Positions 26,609 to 35,879 of a stretch of DNA of 64,000 nucleotides are shown here, piece after piece (position 1 is the stretch's first letter; every line of letters begins with the position of its first letter). The notes under the pieces were generated by a model, which did not search any database, was not told the DNA's origin, and saw only the letters and a list, made by a program, of their open reading frames with translations. The stretch covers positions 4,464,001-4,528,000 of the forward strand of contig NZ_AP022577.1 in assembly GCF_010730955.1 (NCBI RefSeq). The letters run 5' to 3'. Source of the DNA: Mycolicibacterium aubagnense. GTDB taxonomy: Bacteria > Actinomycetota > Actinomycetes > Mycobacteriales > Mycobacteriaceae. The position numbers and the translations under genes are program-made.

Positions 26609-27505
26609 GTGCTAAAAAGCCGACGTCGACCCGATGCTCGACCCGAATCCAAGGCCTGGTCCTACTGGCGGACCGTGCTCGGCGTCTGCGCCGGTATCAC
26701 CATCCTCGTCGTCGGTTGCGAGACCGGCCACGTCGCCAAGGCCGACGAAGTCGACTGCAGCAAGTACAAATGCGTCGCGCTCACCTTCGACGACGGTCCC
26801 AGCCCATACACCGACCGGCTGCTGAAAATCCTCCAGGACAACGACGCCAAGGCGACATTCTTTGAGATCGGCAACAAGGTCGCCGCCAACCCGGCCGGCG
26901 CCAAACGCGTGGTCGACGCCGGGATGGAGCTCGGCCAGCACACCTGGGAACACCCCAACATGACGACCATCCCGCCGGAGGACATCCCGTCGCAGCTGTC
27001 CAAGGCGAGCGACGCCATCGAAGCCGCCACCGGCCAACGTCCCAAGCTGATGCGCACCGCCGGCGGCCTGATCAACGACCAGGTGCTCGCCGAGGCCAAG
27101 AAGCAGGGCCTGGCCGACATCAACTGGGACGTCATCCCATTCGACTGGGCCAACGACTCCAACACCGCGGCCACCCGCTACATGCTCATGACGCAGATCA
27201 AGCCAGGTGTTGTCGTACTTTTTCATGACACCTATTCGTCGACCGTCGATCTCGTGCAGCAGTTCATCCCGGTGCTCAAGGCCAACGGCTACCACATGGT
27301 GACCGTCAGTCAGCTGGTCGGACACCGCGAGCCGGGCACCAGTTACGGCAGCCGCGAGAACGGTCCGCCGGTCAACGATCTGACCGACATTCCGCCGGCC
27401 GAGATTCCGACGTTGCCCAACACCCCGTCGCCCCTGCCGATGCCGAACATCCCGATCACGGACATCCCGGGCGCCAACTCCGGTGGCGTGAACAACGGGC
27501 AGTAG
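26609..27505 (+). CDS. NodB-type polysaccharide deacetylase (Rv1096-like), exported
   Basis: 298 residues from GTG 26609. A basic N-terminus and hydrophobic segment (21-36) end in VVGC, which could be a lipobox with Cys37, or just an uncleaved anchor. The NodB domain follows: TFDDGPS with Asp61/Asp62, metal ligands His111 and His115 in HTWEHPNM, then LMRTAGG and VVLFHDTY. The syntenic M. tuberculosis Rv1096 is reported to deacetylate peptidoglycan; the same role at the wall is likely. The last 55 residues are a Pro/Asn-rich tail. Confidence 0.9.
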   Translation: MLKSRRRPDARPESKAWSYWRTVLGVCAGITILVVGCETGHVAKADEVDCSKYKCVALTFDDGPSPYTDRLLKILQDNDAKATFFEIGNKVAANPAGAKRVVDAGMELGQHTWEHPNMTTIPPEDIPSQLSKASDAIEAATGQRPKLMRTAGGLINDQVLAEAKKQGLADINWDVIPFDWANDSNTAATRYMLMTQIKPGVVVLFHDTYSSTVDLVQQFIPVLKANGYHMVTVSQLVGHREPGTSYGSRENGPPVNDLTDIPPAEIPTLPNTPSPLPMPNIPITDIPGANSGGVNNGQ

Positions 27506-27538
27506 CTGCTCGGTTAGCGTTGCCCGAGGGGCGCGGGG

Positions 27539-27898
27539 TCAGGCAGTGGGGAAGCGGTCGACGATCGCGTCGACCATCGCCATGATGTCGGCGATCCGGC
27601 CACGTAGCACGTCGAGATGCTTGTCGGCGCCCTGTTTGGCAGCCCGCCGTTCGGTGGCCGCCAACTGCGAATTCAGCTCGGCCAGTTCATCTTCGAGCAG
27701 TTCGATGAACAGCCGGGCCTGCAGCACATCCGCATTCCGCTGGCTCGGTGATGTCGTCACGAGTTTGAGGACATCGGCCTGGTGTCTCGGTAGCGGCTCG
27801 GCGGCATGCGTGTGTGGCGTGTGGTAGCGCCCGTGCGTCATGCACGGGACGGCATCCAGCCGGGCACCTCGATGGGACTCAGTGAGGTCGGCCGCCAT
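27539..27898 (-). CDS. Small coiled-coil protein of unknown function
   Basis: Up to 119 residues from ATG 27898; ATG 27841 (100 residues) is equally possible, and neither has a ribosome site. The frame is open to 28099, but that part covers the fum terminator, so it is not coding. The C-terminal two-thirds is a charged amphipathic helix pair (ARLFIELLEDELAELNSQLA, then ERRAAKQGADKHLDVLRG), a coiled-coil signature. A His-rich patch (HGRYHTPHTH) precedes it. Family not recognised. Confidence 0.6.
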   Translation of the reverse strand: MAADLTESHRGARLDAVPCMTHGRYHTPHTHAAEPLPRHQADVLKLVTTSPSQRNADVLQARLFIELLEDELAELNSQLAATERRAAKQGADKHLDVLRGRIADIMAMVDAIVDRFPTA

Positions 27899-28013
27899 TG
27901 CAACACAATCGCAAACACACCGACCGGATCCCGTTTCCCCGCAGTGTCTGGCCCGTAAGGAGCTGTTCACTTCCGGACGCTCGGCCGTGTGAGAACGGCG
28001 CTGCCCACGCAGC

Positions 28014-28044
28014 AAAAATGCCCCCTTCCCAAAGGAAGAGGGCA
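28014..28044 (-). terminator. Intrinsic terminator of the glpX-fum unit
   Basis: On the minus strand an 11-bp stem (28034-28044 with 28019-28029, one mismatch) and a 4-nt loop are followed directly by TTTTT (28018-28014). It begins 30 nt after the fum stop. A stem with a real T-run is unusual in mycobacteria, where most terminators lack one. Confidence 0.85.
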
Positions 28045-28073
28045 CTTTTGACAGAAGTCGATCGCCGGCTCTC

Positions 28074-29507
28074 TTAACTCTCTCCGCGCAAGCGCTCATC
28101 GACGACCTTCGCCATGGCGAGCACGTCGAGGCGCTTGTCCAGCTCCGCCAGGGAGAGGTTCTCGCCGATCAGGCCGCGGTCGATGACCGTCTGCCGGATG
28201 GTCTTCTTCTCCTTGAGGGCTTCCTTGGCGACCTTGGCGGCCTCCTCGTAGCCGATGGCCGAGTTCAGCGGCGTCACGATCGACGGCGACGACTCCGCCA
28301 GCGTGCGCAGGTGGTCCTCGTTGGCGACCAGGCCGTCGATGCACTTGGACGCGAAGAGTCGCGACACGTTGGACAGCAGAGTGAAGGACTCCAGCACGTT
28401 GCGGGCCATCATCGGGATGTACACGTTCAGCTCGAAGGCACCGGACAGGCCGCCGACGGTGACGGCCGCGTCGTTGCCGATGACCTGTGCGGCGACCTGG
28501 GTAACCGCTTCGGGCAGAACAGGATTCACCTTGCCCGGCATGATCGAGCTACCCGGCTGCAGGTCCGGCAGCTGGATTTCGCCGAGACCGGTCAGTGGGC
28601 CCGAGCCCATCCAGCGCACGTCATTGGCGATCTTGGTCAGCGACACCGCGATGGTCTTCAGCGCGCCAGACGCCTCGACGAGTCCGTCGCGCGCGGCCTG
28701 GGCCTCGAAAGAGTCTGCGGCGGTGCGCAGTTCGGCGATGCCGGTCTGGCTCACCAGCACCTCGACGACCTTGGCGCCGAAGCCGTCAGGGGCGTTCAGG
28801 CCGGTGCCGACAGCGGTGCCGCCGATGGCCAGCTCACCGAGGCGGGGCAGCGTCGCCTTCACCCGCTCGATGCCGGCCTCGATCTGGCGGGCGTAGCCAC
28901 CGAACTCCTGGCCCAGGGTGACGGGCACCGCGTCCATGAGGTGGGTACGGCCGGACTTGACGACGGTGCGCCACGCGCGGGCCTTGTTGGCCAGCGACTC
29001 GTGCAGCACCTCGAGCGCCGGAATCAGGTGGCGCACAGCAGCTTCGGTCGCCGCGATGTGCGTGGCGGTGGGGAAGGTGTCGTTGGAGCTCTGCGACATG
29101 TTGACGTGGTCGTTGGGGTGGACATCAACGGGAGGGGTCGCCGCTGCGCATATCGACGCGATGACCTCGTTGGCGTTCATGTTCGAGCTGGTGCCCGAGC
29201 CGGTCTGGAACACGTCGATGGGGAACTGGTCGTCGTGCAGGCCGTCGGCGATCTCACCGGCAGCGGCGATGATCGCGTCGGCCTTCTCGGGGGCCAGCAG
29301 GCCCAGGTCCTTGTTGACCTGGGCGCAGGCGCCCTTGAGCAGGCCCAGGGCGCGGATCTGGGTGCGCTCGAGGCCGCGGAACGAGATCGGGAAGTTCTCC
29401 ACCGCCCGTTGCGTCTGCGCGCGCCACAGGGCGTTGATCGGCACCCGGACTTCGCCCATGGTGTCGTGCTCGATCCGGTACTCCACTTCGACAGCGTTGT
29501 CGGACAT
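28074..29507 (-). CDS. fum: Class II fumarate hydratase
   Basis: 477 residues from ATG 29507, near the 474 of Rv1098c. It interconverts fumarate and malate in the TCA cycle without an iron-sulfur cluster. The superfamily signature [11 protein letters not shown], the [18 protein letters not shown] segment and the [20 protein letters not shown] stretch with the catalytic His are intact. The same frame is open far upstream, but that part is an antisense reading of glpX sequence. It follows glpX by 29 nt on the same strand, forming an operon that ends at an intrinsic terminator. Confidence 0.97.
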   Translation of the reverse strand: MSDNAVEVEYRIEHDTMGEVRVPINALWRAQTQRAVENFPISFRGLERTQIRALGLLKGACAQVNKDLGLLAPEKADAIIAAAGEIADGLHDDQFPIDVFQTGSGTSSNMNANEVIASICAAATPPVDVHPNDHVNMSQSSNDTFPTATHIAATEAAVRHLIPALEVLHESLANKARAWRTVVKSGRTHLMDAVPVTLGQEFGGYARQIEAGIERVKATLPRLGELAIGGTAVGTGLNAPDGFGAKVVEVLVSQTGIAELRTAADSFEAQAARDGLVEASGALKTIAVSLTKIANDVRWMGSGPLTGLGEIQLPDLQPGSSIMPGKVNPVLPEAVTQVAAQVIGNDAAVTVGGLSGAFELNVYIPMMARNVLESFTLLSNVSRLFASKCIDGLVANEDHLRTLAESSPSIVTPLNSAIGYEEAAKVAKEALKEKKTIRQTVIDRGLIGENLSLAELDKRLDVLAMAKVVDERLRGES

Positions 29508-29536
29508 GTGCTCCCTTTTGTTGAGGTGAACGGAAA

Positions 29537-30565
29537 TTACGGCAGGGGGTGTGCGGCGGAGAGGTCTCCGGTGAAGTCCACCGAGGAGTACTCGTTGAGC
29601 TTGGACAGCCGGTGGTAGGCCTCGATCATCCGGACGGTGCCGGACTTCGAACGCATGACGATCGACTGGGTGGTGCAACCGCCGGCGAAGTACCGCACAC
29701 CGTTGAGCAGGTCGCCGTCGGTGACGCCGGTGGCGCAGAAGAACACGTTGTCGCCGGCGACCAGGTCTTCGGTGGTCAGCACGCGGTCCAGGTCGTAGCC
29801 GCGGTCCAGCGCCTGCTGGCGCTCGTCGTCGTCGGTGGGGGCGAGGACGGCCTGGATGGCGCCGCCCATGCAGCGGATGGCGGCCGCGGCGATGATGCCC
29901 TCGGGCGTGCCGCCGATACCGGCCAGGATGTCGGTCCCGGACTCGGGACGACAGGCGGAGATGGCGCCTGCGACGTCGCCGTCGGAGATCAGCCGGATGC
30001 GGGCACCGGCCTCGCGGACCTCGCTGATCAGCTGGGCGTGGCGGGGCCGGTCCAGGATGCACACCGTGACGTCGGCGACCGATTCGTTGAGCTTCCTGGC
30101 GACGCGGCGGATGTTCTCGCCGATGGGGACCGTGATGTCGATGACGTCGGCGGCGTCGGGGCCCGCGGCGATCTTGTTCATGTAGAAGACGGCCGACGGG
30201 TCGAACATGGTGCCGCGCTCGGAGACCGCCAGCACCGAGATGGCGTTGGGCATGCCTTTGCTCATCAGGGTGGTGCCGTCGACGGGGTCGACGGCGAAGT
30301 CGCAGTCCGGGCCGTCGCCGTTGCCGACATCTTCGCCGTTGTAGAGCATCGGGGCGTGGTCCTTCTCGCCCTCGCCGATGACCACGACGCCGCGCATCGA
30401 GACCGAATTGACGAGCTCACGCATGGCGTCGACGGCGGCGCCGTCGCCGCCCTCCTTGTCGCCGCGGCCGACCCAGCGGCCGGCGGCCATGGCCCCGGCT
30501 TCGGTGACCCGTACGAGTTCAAGTGCGAGGTTGCGGTCTGGGGCTTCCCGGCGCGAAGGCGTCAT
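29537..30565 (-). CDS. glpX: Class II fructose-1,6-bisphosphatase
   Basis: 342 residues. It dephosphorylates fructose-1,6-bisphosphate and is required for gluconeogenesis. Li-sensitive phosphatase motifs are visible: [29 protein letters not shown] (metal and substrate), [11 protein letters not shown] and [20 protein letters not shown]. It is the first gene of the glpX-fum operon and is divergent from the DUF4245 gene across 54 nt. Confidence 0.97.
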   Translation of the reverse strand: MTPSRREAPDRNLALELVRVTEAGAMAAGRWVGRGDKEGGDGAAVDAMRELVNSVSMRGVVVIGEGEKDHAPMLYNGEDVGNGDGPDCDFAVDPVDGTTLMSKGMPNAISVLAVSERGTMFDPSAVFYMNKIAAGPDAADVIDITVPIGENIRRVARKLNESVADVTVCILDRPRHAQLISEVREAGARIRLISDGDVAGAISACRPESGTDILAGIGGTPEGIIAAAAIRCMGGAIQAVLAPTDDDERQQALDRGYDLDRVLTTEDLVAGDNVFFCATGVTDGDLLNGVRYFAGGCTTQSIVMRSKSGTVRMIEAYHRLSKLNEYSSVDFTGDLSAAHPLP

Positions 30566-30606
30566 GCGCAGATTGTCCCATTAGACAGCGCGCCTCGGGG
30601 AGCTGG

Positions 30607-30612
30607 GATACT
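30607..30612 (+). promoter_or_regulatory. Predicted -10 box GATACT for leaderless DUF4245 gene
   Basis: TGGGATACT, an extended -10, is followed by 7 nt and then GTG 30620. The box lies inside the 54-nt divergent gap with glpX. Confidence 0.55.
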
Positions 30613-30619
30613 GAGCACC

Positions 30620-31342
30620 GTGACGTCATCATCCCCGGAGCCTGGGGGTCCGCCCGCCCCAGCAGCTGATGGGCGGCCGGCCGCCGAACCCAAGGTGGTT
30701 GCCGAGGGCCAGTCGGTGCCGGTGCCGCGCCCGGCCAAGGACCGGCTGCTGCAGGACGGCCGCGACATGTTCTGGTCCATCGCGCCGCTGGTCGTGGCGT
30801 GCATCGCCCTGGCTGGGATGCTCGGGATGTGCTCGTTCGCGCCGCAGGGGCCGGGTAAGGGCCCGGCGCCGCAGTACGACGCGCCGGCCGCGCTCAAGGC
30901 CGACGCGGCGGCGCTGCACATCCCGATCCGGGTGCCGGTACTCCCGGACGGGTGGCATGCCAATTCGGGATCGCGGGGCAGCATCGACGGCGGCCGTACC
31001 GACCCCGTCACCAAGCAGCCCGCGCGGGCGGTGACGTCCAAGGTGGGCTATCTCACGGCCGCAGGCATGTATGTGGCGCTGATCCAGAGCAACGCCGACG
31101 AGCCGAAGCTGGTGTCCTCGATCCACAGCGGCATGTACCCGACCGGGGCGCAGGACCTGGGTGGCGTGCACTGGGTGGTCTACGAGGGTGCGGGCGAGGA
31201 CCAGCAGGGGACCGAGCCGATCTGGACCGCCAAGCTCAACGGTCCGACCGGGCCGGCGCAGGTGGCTGTCAGTGGGTCGGCGAGTGCGGTGGACTACCGG
31301 ACCCTGGCAGAGGCGACGCAGAAGGCGACGCCGCTGCCTTAG
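30620..31342 (+). CDS. DUF4245 membrane-anchored protein (Rv1100-like)
   Basis: 240 residues from GTG 30620, chosen for the -10 box in front; the frame is open much further left but runs antisense through glpX. A Pro/Ala-rich cytoplasmic N-terminus is followed by one helix (about 53-72) and an extracytoplasmic DUF4245 domain (LHIPIRVPVLPDGWHANS, then GGVHWVVYEGAG). Function unknown. The last 74 bp overlap the 3' end of the convergent permease gene. Confidence 0.85.
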   Translation: MTSSSPEPGGPPAPAADGRPAAEPKVVAEGQSVPVPRPAKDRLLQDGRDMFWSIAPLVVACIALAGMLGMCSFAPQGPGKGPAPQYDAPAALKADAAALHIPIRVPVLPDGWHANSGSRGSIDGGRTDPVTKQPARAVTSKVGYLTAAGMYVALIQSNADEPKLVSSIHSGMYPTGAQDLGGVHWVVYEGAGEDQQGTEPIWTAKLNGPTGPAQVAVSGSASAVDYRTLAEATQKATPLP

Positions 31343-32492
31343 CGGGCGGTGTTCGGCGGGCCCGGATCGCGGTGATCAGCCGGGTGAGGCGCCCCGGGGC
31401 GCGCGGTCCGTCCGGTTCCGGTTCGCTCAGCGGAACGCCCTTGTACACGGCGAGATACACGCTGATCGTGGTGACGACGACGATCATCAGCACCGGGCCG
31501 ATCACCAGGCCCAGGAAACCGAACATCGCGATCCCGGAGAACACCGAAAGCAACATCAGTGCGGAGTCCAACCGGGCCGCCCGGGGCACCAGGATCGGCC
31601 GGAGCACATTGTCGATGTTGGTGACCACCAGGATGTGGAACGCGATGACGAACAGGCCGCCGCCGACATTGCCGAACAGCGCCATGCCGATCCCGAACGG
31701 GATGCTGACGATGCCGCCGCCGAGCGGGATCACCGACAGCGCGCTCAGCAGGATCGCGAAGATGAAGAAACCGTCGTGGAATCCGGCGATGTAGATCGAG
31801 ATTGCGCCTGCCACACCCTGGGCCAGTGCGATGACGAACTGGCCGAGGACCGTCCCGCGCACCATGGCGCCCATCTTGGCCAGGTAGAGGTCGGTGACCT
31901 CCTCGCCGAGCGGATTGAGCCGGCGGATCAGCAGGATCACTTCGTCGCCGTTGACCAACAGCGAGATGAACACGTACAGGAAGATCACCGCGCCGGCCAG
32001 TGCGCCGAACAGTCCGCCCGCGGCGTCCTGCAGCACGTTCAGGCCCCATTCGCCGGCGCGCTGTGCGAACGTGATGATCCATTTCTGGAGCGACTCCCGA
32101 GTCAGCGTCACGTCGTGCAGGAACGGGGTTTGTGCCAGTAGGTCGTTGACGGCCTGTATCGAGCGGGTGCCGAGCGCGCCCATGTCGGTACGGCTCACCC
32201 AGTCCGACACGTTGCGGACCATGTTGGTGATCTGGGCGACGCCGATGGCGATGGCTGCCCCGATCGGCACGATCACCATGACCAGTGCGGCCAGCACGGT
32301 CAGGACGGCGGACAGGCCGGTGCGCAGCCGCCTGGAGAGCCGGCGGAACAACGGGGTGAACAGGTACGCCACCACTCCGGCGATCACGACCAGGATGAAC
32401 TGGCCGCGCAGGAAATATGCGCCGAATCCGACCGCGAGCGCCGTCGCGACGGCAAGTGCCCGCTTCTGGGTGACCGTGAACTCGGTGTCCAT
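31269..32492 (-). CDS. AI-2E-family permease (Rv1101c-like)
   Basis: 407 residues from ATG 32492. It has about eight membrane helices with the family pattern FILVVIAGVVAYLFTPL near the start, a large extracytoplasmic helical region, then GGGIVSIPFGIGMALFG and LGLVIGPVLMIVVVTTISVY. The AI-2 exporter family is broad and includes Na+/H+ antiporters; a substrate cannot be named. The 45-residue Pro/Ser-rich C-terminal tail is encoded in the segment overlapping the DUF4245 gene. Confidence 0.88.
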   Translation of the reverse strand: MDTEFTVTQKRALAVATALAVGFGAYFLRGQFILVVIAGVVAYLFTPLFRRLSRRLRTGLSAVLTVLAALVMVIVPIGAAIAIGVAQITNMVRNVSDWVSRTDMGALGTRSIQAVNDLLAQTPFLHDVTLTRESLQKWIITFAQRAGEWGLNVLQDAAGGLFGALAGAVIFLYVFISLLVNGDEVILLIRRLNPLGEEVTDLYLAKMGAMVRGTVLGQFVIALAQGVAGAISIYIAGFHDGFFIFAILLSALSVIPLGGGIVSIPFGIGMALFGNVGGGLFVIAFHILVVTNIDNVLRPILVPRAARLDSALMLLSVFSGIAMFGFLGLVIGPVLMIVVVTTISVYLAVYKGVPLSEPEPDGPRAPGRLTRLITAIRARRTPPAKAAASPSASPLPGSGSPPHSPTH

Positions 32493-32524
32493 GACGGTGA
32501 TTCTGTCGGATGTGGGTCCGGCGG

Positions 32525-33289
32525 CTACCCCGACGCGAGCTTGAGAAGGTGGCTCATGATGTCGGGATAGCGCTTCAGGTGCGCGCCGCCGTTGAGGTCG
32601 AGCACCTCGCCCGTCATCCATGAGGACTGCTCCGAGCACAGGAACAGCACGGCGTTCGCGATGTCCGCGGGGGTGCCGGCGCGGCCCAGCGCGGTGTTCT
32701 CCACGTACTCGTCGACGACGCCGGGGATCAGCGCCGCGCCCTCGGTCAGCGGGGTGTGCACGAAGCCGGGGGCCACGGCGTTGACGCGAATTCCCTTGGG
32801 GCCCAACTCCAGTGCGGCCACTTGGGTGAGCATCGACAGGCCGGCCTTGGCGGCGCTGTAGGCGCTCATGCCGATGGCCGGCTGGCGGCCGTTGAGCGAC
32901 GAGATGCACACCAGGGACCCGCCCTCGCGCAGCCGTTGGCCGGCGTACTTGGCGACGATGAACGACCCCGTCAGACAGCAGTCGACGACGGCGCGGAAAT
33001 CGGCGACCGGCATGTCCACGATGAGTCCGAAGGTCGAGAACCCGGCGCAGCTGACCACGGCGTCGAGTGCGCCGGCCTGCTCGAATGCGGCGGCGACGGA
33101 CGCTTCGTCGGTCACTTCGACGACGACCGCGGTATGCGGTGCGCCGAGTTCGGTGGCGCGGGCCTCGGCGAGTTCGGCGTTCCGGTCGGCGATGACGACG
33201 CGGTATCCCTGCGCGGCCAGCCCCTGGGCGGAAGCCCAGCCGATACCGGATGCTCCACCGACGATGAGGGCGCTGCGCTGTGTGCTCAC
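32525..33289 (-). CDS. Short-chain dehydrogenase/reductase
   Basis: 254 residues from GTG 33289, behind AGGAGAAACCA; the frame is open to 33637, but that is antisense to the kinase gene. Classical SDR: a glycine-rich nucleotide loop VGGASGIGWA, Asp-Arg (IADRN) after the second strand pointing to NAD(H), catalytic Ser in CISSLNG, and YSAAK with Tyr/Lys. Substrate unknown; SDRs of this type often act on steroids or hydroxyacyl compounds. It lies 32 nt upstream of the permease on the same strand. Confidence 0.88.
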   Translation of the reverse strand: MSTQRSALIVGGASGIGWASAQGLAAQGYRVVIADRNAELAEARATELGAPHTAVVVEVTDEASVAAAFEQAGALDAVVSCAGFSTFGLIVDMPVADFRAVVDCCLTGSFIVAKYAGQRLREGGSLVCISSLNGRQPAIGMSAYSAAKAGLSMLTQVAALELGPKGIRVNAVAPGFVHTPLTEGAALIPGVVDEYVENTALGRAGTPADIANAVLFLCSEQSSWMTGEVLDLNGGAHLKRYPDIMSHLLKLASG

Positions 33290-33327
33290 TGGTTTCTCCT
33301 GGCGTATCGACGGCTGGCCAGGCAAAA

Positions 33328-33375
33328 CGGCCTCCGGTGTGTACAGATTACACAATCTGTACACATCCGAGGCCG
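33328..33375. promoter_or_regulatory. 48-bp near-perfect palindrome centred on TGTACAGATT...AATCTGTACA
   Basis: Arms 33328-33349 and 33354-33375 (22 bp each) have two mismatches and a 4-nt centre. It lies 38 bp upstream of the SDR start and 33 bp after the kinase stop, both on the minus strand. It can be a terminator for the two-component genes or, given the TGTACA halves, an operator for the SDR. Confidence 0.65.
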
Positions 33376-33407
33376 GACAGTGAATCCGGTGACGATTCGG
33401 GCAGGCG

Positions 33408-34433
33408 TTACGACTCTGCGAGTGGCAGCCGCACCTCGAAGCGGGCGCCGGTGTCGAGGTTGCGGGCCGACAGGGTGCCGCGATGGGCTTGCACGAGTCC
33501 CGCGGCGATGGCCAGACCCAGGCCCGAGCCGCTCGGCAGTGACGAATCAGCGCGCGGCACGCGACCGTTGGAGCCGCGGTAGGCGACGTCGAACACCCTG
33601 GCCAGATCCGCCTCGTCGATCCCGACGCCGGTGTCATCGACGCGGGCCCAGGCGCCCTCTGCGTCGCGACCCAGTGTCAGCTCGACACGGCCGCCCTCCG
33701 GGGTATGGGCGATGGCGTTGGCCACCAGATTGGATAGCACCCGCACCAGGGCCCGGTCGCTCCCGATCACCCGGACGGGTTCGGTCGGCAGCTGGGCCGC
33801 CAGCTGCACTCCGGCGCGCTCCGCGGCGATCCGATGCGCTGCCAACACGTCATCGACCACTTCGTCGAGCGCGACGGTATCGTGTGCCGGCTGCACCGCC
33901 CCGGCATTGATCTTCGACATCTCGAACAGGTCGTCGACCATCTCGGACAACCGAATCGACTCCTGCTCAATATGTTTGGCGTGTGCGCGCACCTCGTCGC
34001 TGTCGACGACGCCATCAGAGATGGCTTCGGACACCGCGCGGATGCCTGCCAGCGGCGTCCGCAGGTCATGGCTCACGAAAGCCACCAGTCGGCGCCGGGA
34101 CTGCTCGGCGGCGCGTTCGGATGCGCGAATCTCCTGCTCCCACACCGTGCGACGGGCCTGGTAGCGGGCCAGCATGACGGCCGCCGGAATGGTCACGACC
34201 GCGACGATCACCAACACCACAGCGATGCGCTCGAACGTCTCGGTGATCATGAAACCGCTGGCGCCCAGTACACCCGTGAAGGTCGCGAGAGTGGGTATCA
34301 ATACCAGTGCCACCGTGCTCACCGCCAGCGACCAGGAGCGGGCGACGTGGATGACCACGGCGCCGGCGACCACCACCGGCACCGAACAGGCCAGTGCCCA
34401 GCCGATGATCTCCCACAGATCAGTCGACAGCAT
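33408..34433 (-). CDS. Two-component sensor histidine kinase
   Basis: 341 residues. Two or three membrane helices fill residues 8-92 with only a short extracytoplasmic loop, so it may sense within the membrane. The HisKA box is [20 protein letters not shown] near residue 120, and the catalytic domain has N ([17 protein letters not shown]), G1 (VDDTGVGID) and G2 ([13 protein letters not shown]) boxes. Its start overlaps the end of the response-regulator gene by 14 nt, so the two are one operon. It is oriented away from the sugar/molybdenum gene block starting at 35223. Confidence 0.92.
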   Translation of the reverse strand: MLSTDLWEIIGWALACSVPVVVAGAVVIHVARSWSLAVSTVALVLIPTLATFTGVLGASGFMITETFERIAVVLVIVAVVTIPAAVMLARYQARRTVWEQEIRASERAAEQSRRRLVAFVSHDLRTPLAGIRAVSEAISDGVVDSDEVRAHAKHIEQESIRLSEMVDDLFEMSKINAGAVQPAHDTVALDEVVDDVLAAHRIAAERAGVQLAAQLPTEPVRVIGSDRALVRVLSNLVANAIAHTPEGGRVELTLGRDAEGAWARVDDTGVGIDEADLARVFDVAYRGSNGRVPRADSSLPSGSGLGLAIAAGLVQAHRGTLSARNLDTGARFEVRLPLAES

Positions 34434-35106
34434 GGTCGCCTCCCCACAGGTAACCGCGGCCCCACACCGTCTGTACCCGGTGGGCGTCTCCGAGTTTGGC
34501 GCGCAGCCGTTTGATGTGCACGGTCACGGTCGACAGGTCGCCGAAATCCCACTGCCACACCAGTTTCAGCAGTTGGTCACGGGAGTAGACGGTGTCGGGG
34601 TGGGTGAGCAGGAACACCAGGAGATCGAACTCCCGGTTGGTCAGGCTGATCGCGACCCCGTGGACCGTCACCGAATGTGCCGCCGTCGACACCTGCAGTC
34701 CGCCGGTGGTGATCTCCAGAGGACCTGCGGCATTCCGAACCGGCGCGCGACGGAGTACCGAGCGCACCCGCAACGCGAGCTCGCGCGGACTGAACGGCTT
34801 GGTGAGGTAGTCGTCGGCACCTGCCTCCAGGCCGGCGATCCGGTCATCCTCCTCGCCGAGTGCGGTCAGCAGGATCACCGGCATTCCGTAGCCGTCGCCG
34901 CGGCGCATGCTGCGGCACAGCGTCAGACCATCCGGTCCGGGCATCATCACGTCCAGCACCGCCATGTCGACTTTCTCCGAATCCAGCAGTGCCAGCGCCT
35001 CATTGCCATCGCGGGCGATGGAGACGTCGTGTCCGTCGCGCTCCAGATACCGGCGGACCACATCGCGCACGACGGGGTCGTCATCAGCGATCAAAACCCT
35101 CGTCAC
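34420..35106 (-). CDS. OmpR-family response regulator
   Basis: 228 residues. The receiver domain has the acidic pair in LIADDDPVV, phospho-acceptor Asp in [10 protein letters not shown] (near residue 51), LLTA and LTKPFSP. The winged-helix DNA-binding domain begins near residue 130 and has [42 protein letters not shown] and VWGRGYLW. It probably regulates its own promoter and the divergent block at 35223; the 116-nt gap between them is the only shared regulatory space. Confidence 0.93.
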   Translation of the reverse strand: MTRVLIADDDPVVRDVVRRYLERDGHDVSIARDGNEALALLDSEKVDMAVLDVMMPGPDGLTLCRSMRRGDGYGMPVILLTALGEEDDRIAGLEAGADDYLTKPFSPRELALRVRSVLRRAPVRNAAGPLEITTGGLQVSTAAHSVTVHGVAISLTNREFDLLVFLLTHPDTVYSRDQLLKLVWQWDFGDLSTVTVHIKRLRAKLGDAHRVQTVWGRGYLWGGDHAVD

Positions 35107-35222
35107 ACCAGACAGCTTAGAGCGTGGACCGCCCCGGTCATGGCGTCTACCAGCACCTATGTCACGGTTTCGTCATCATTTGAGCCTAGGCGGCGCACCT
35201 CGGCGCGGCCTACGGTCGGATC
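35107..35222. promoter_or_regulatory. Divergent promoter between response regulator and GT2 gene
   Basis: GTCACGGTTTCGTCATCATTT at 35161-35181 contains repeated GTCA/GTCATCA half-units, as expected for an OmpR-type regulator that binds direct repeats. A -10-like TACGGT (35211-35216) sits 6 nt before the GT2 ATG, which suggests a leaderless transcript. Confidence 0.5.
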
Positions 35223-35879
35223 ATGTCCGATAGTCCGATCACGGTGATCCTGCCGTGTCTGAACGAGGCCGAGTCGCTGCCCGCGATTCTGGCGGCATTG
35301 CCGGTCGGATACCGGGCGTTGGTGGTCGATAACAACAGCACCGATGGAACCGCCGCCGTCGCGCTGGCCCACGGTGCGGACGTGGTGGCCGAACCGCAGG
35401 CCGGATACGGGGCCGCGGTGCACGCCGGCGTGCTGGCAGCGCGGACCCCGACGGTTGCGGTGCTCGACGCCGACGGGTCATTGGATCCGCGATCGTTGCC
35501 GCGCCTGGTCGCGGCGCTGGATCGGGGTGCTGATCTGGCCGTCGGACGGCGCCGCGCGGTGCCCGGTTTGCGCTGGCCCTGGCACGCCAGACTTGGCACC
35601 GCGGTGGTGTGCTGGCGATTGCGTACCCGGTACGGACTACCGGTGCACGACATCGCGCCCATGCGGGTGGCGCGGCGCGAGCCCTTGCTGAAACTCGGTG
35701 TCGAAGACCGTCGGTTCGGCTATCCCCTGGAACTGCTGGTGCGTGCTGCTCAGGCCGGCTGGCAGGTGGTCGAAAGTGATGTTAGCTACGGCCCGCGCAC
35801 CGGCGGCAAATCGAAGGTGAGCGGTTCGCTGCGCGGTAGTTTCCGTGCCGCACTGGACTTCTTGCGGGTGATCTCATGA
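35223..35879 (+). CDS. GT2-family glycosyltransferase
   Basis: 218 residues, GT-A fold. VILPCLNEAESLPAILAAL starts the nucleotide-binding strand, DNNSTDGT follows, and the DXD-type metal motif lies in VLDADGSLDP near residue 82. It has no membrane anchor, which resembles dolichol-phosphate-mannose-type or TIGR04283-type enzymes. Donor and acceptor cannot be named. Its stop overlaps the next start as ATGA, and the next gene encodes a DUF2064 protein; the pair is often found together in bacteria. Confidence 0.88.
   Translation: MSDSPITVILPCLNEAESLPAILAALPVGYRALVVDNNSTDGTAAVALAHGADVVAEPQAGYGAAVHAGVLAARTPTVAVLDADGSLDPRSLPRLVAALDRGADLAVGRRRAVPGLRWPWHARLGTAVVCWRLRTRYGLPVHDIAPMRVARREPLLKLGVEDRRFGYPLELLVRAAQAGWQVVESDVSYGPRTGGKSKVSGSLRGSFRAALDFLRVIS

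Noticed and set aside
27899..28099. Upstream extension of the coiled-coil protein frame
   Set aside because: It includes the fum terminator stem and lacks any start with a ribosome site.
28311..29618. Long plus-strand open frame opposite fum
   Set aside because: It is antisense to a fully conserved fumarase and has no domain character; high GC leaves such frames open.
29508..30062. N-terminal extension of the fum frame
   Set aside because: It is an out-of-frame reading of glpX on the same strand, with Arg/Pro-rich nonsense composition.
29549..30619. Plus-strand extension upstream of the DUF4245 gene
   Set aside because: It runs antisense through glpX; the real start is GTG 30620 behind a -10 box.
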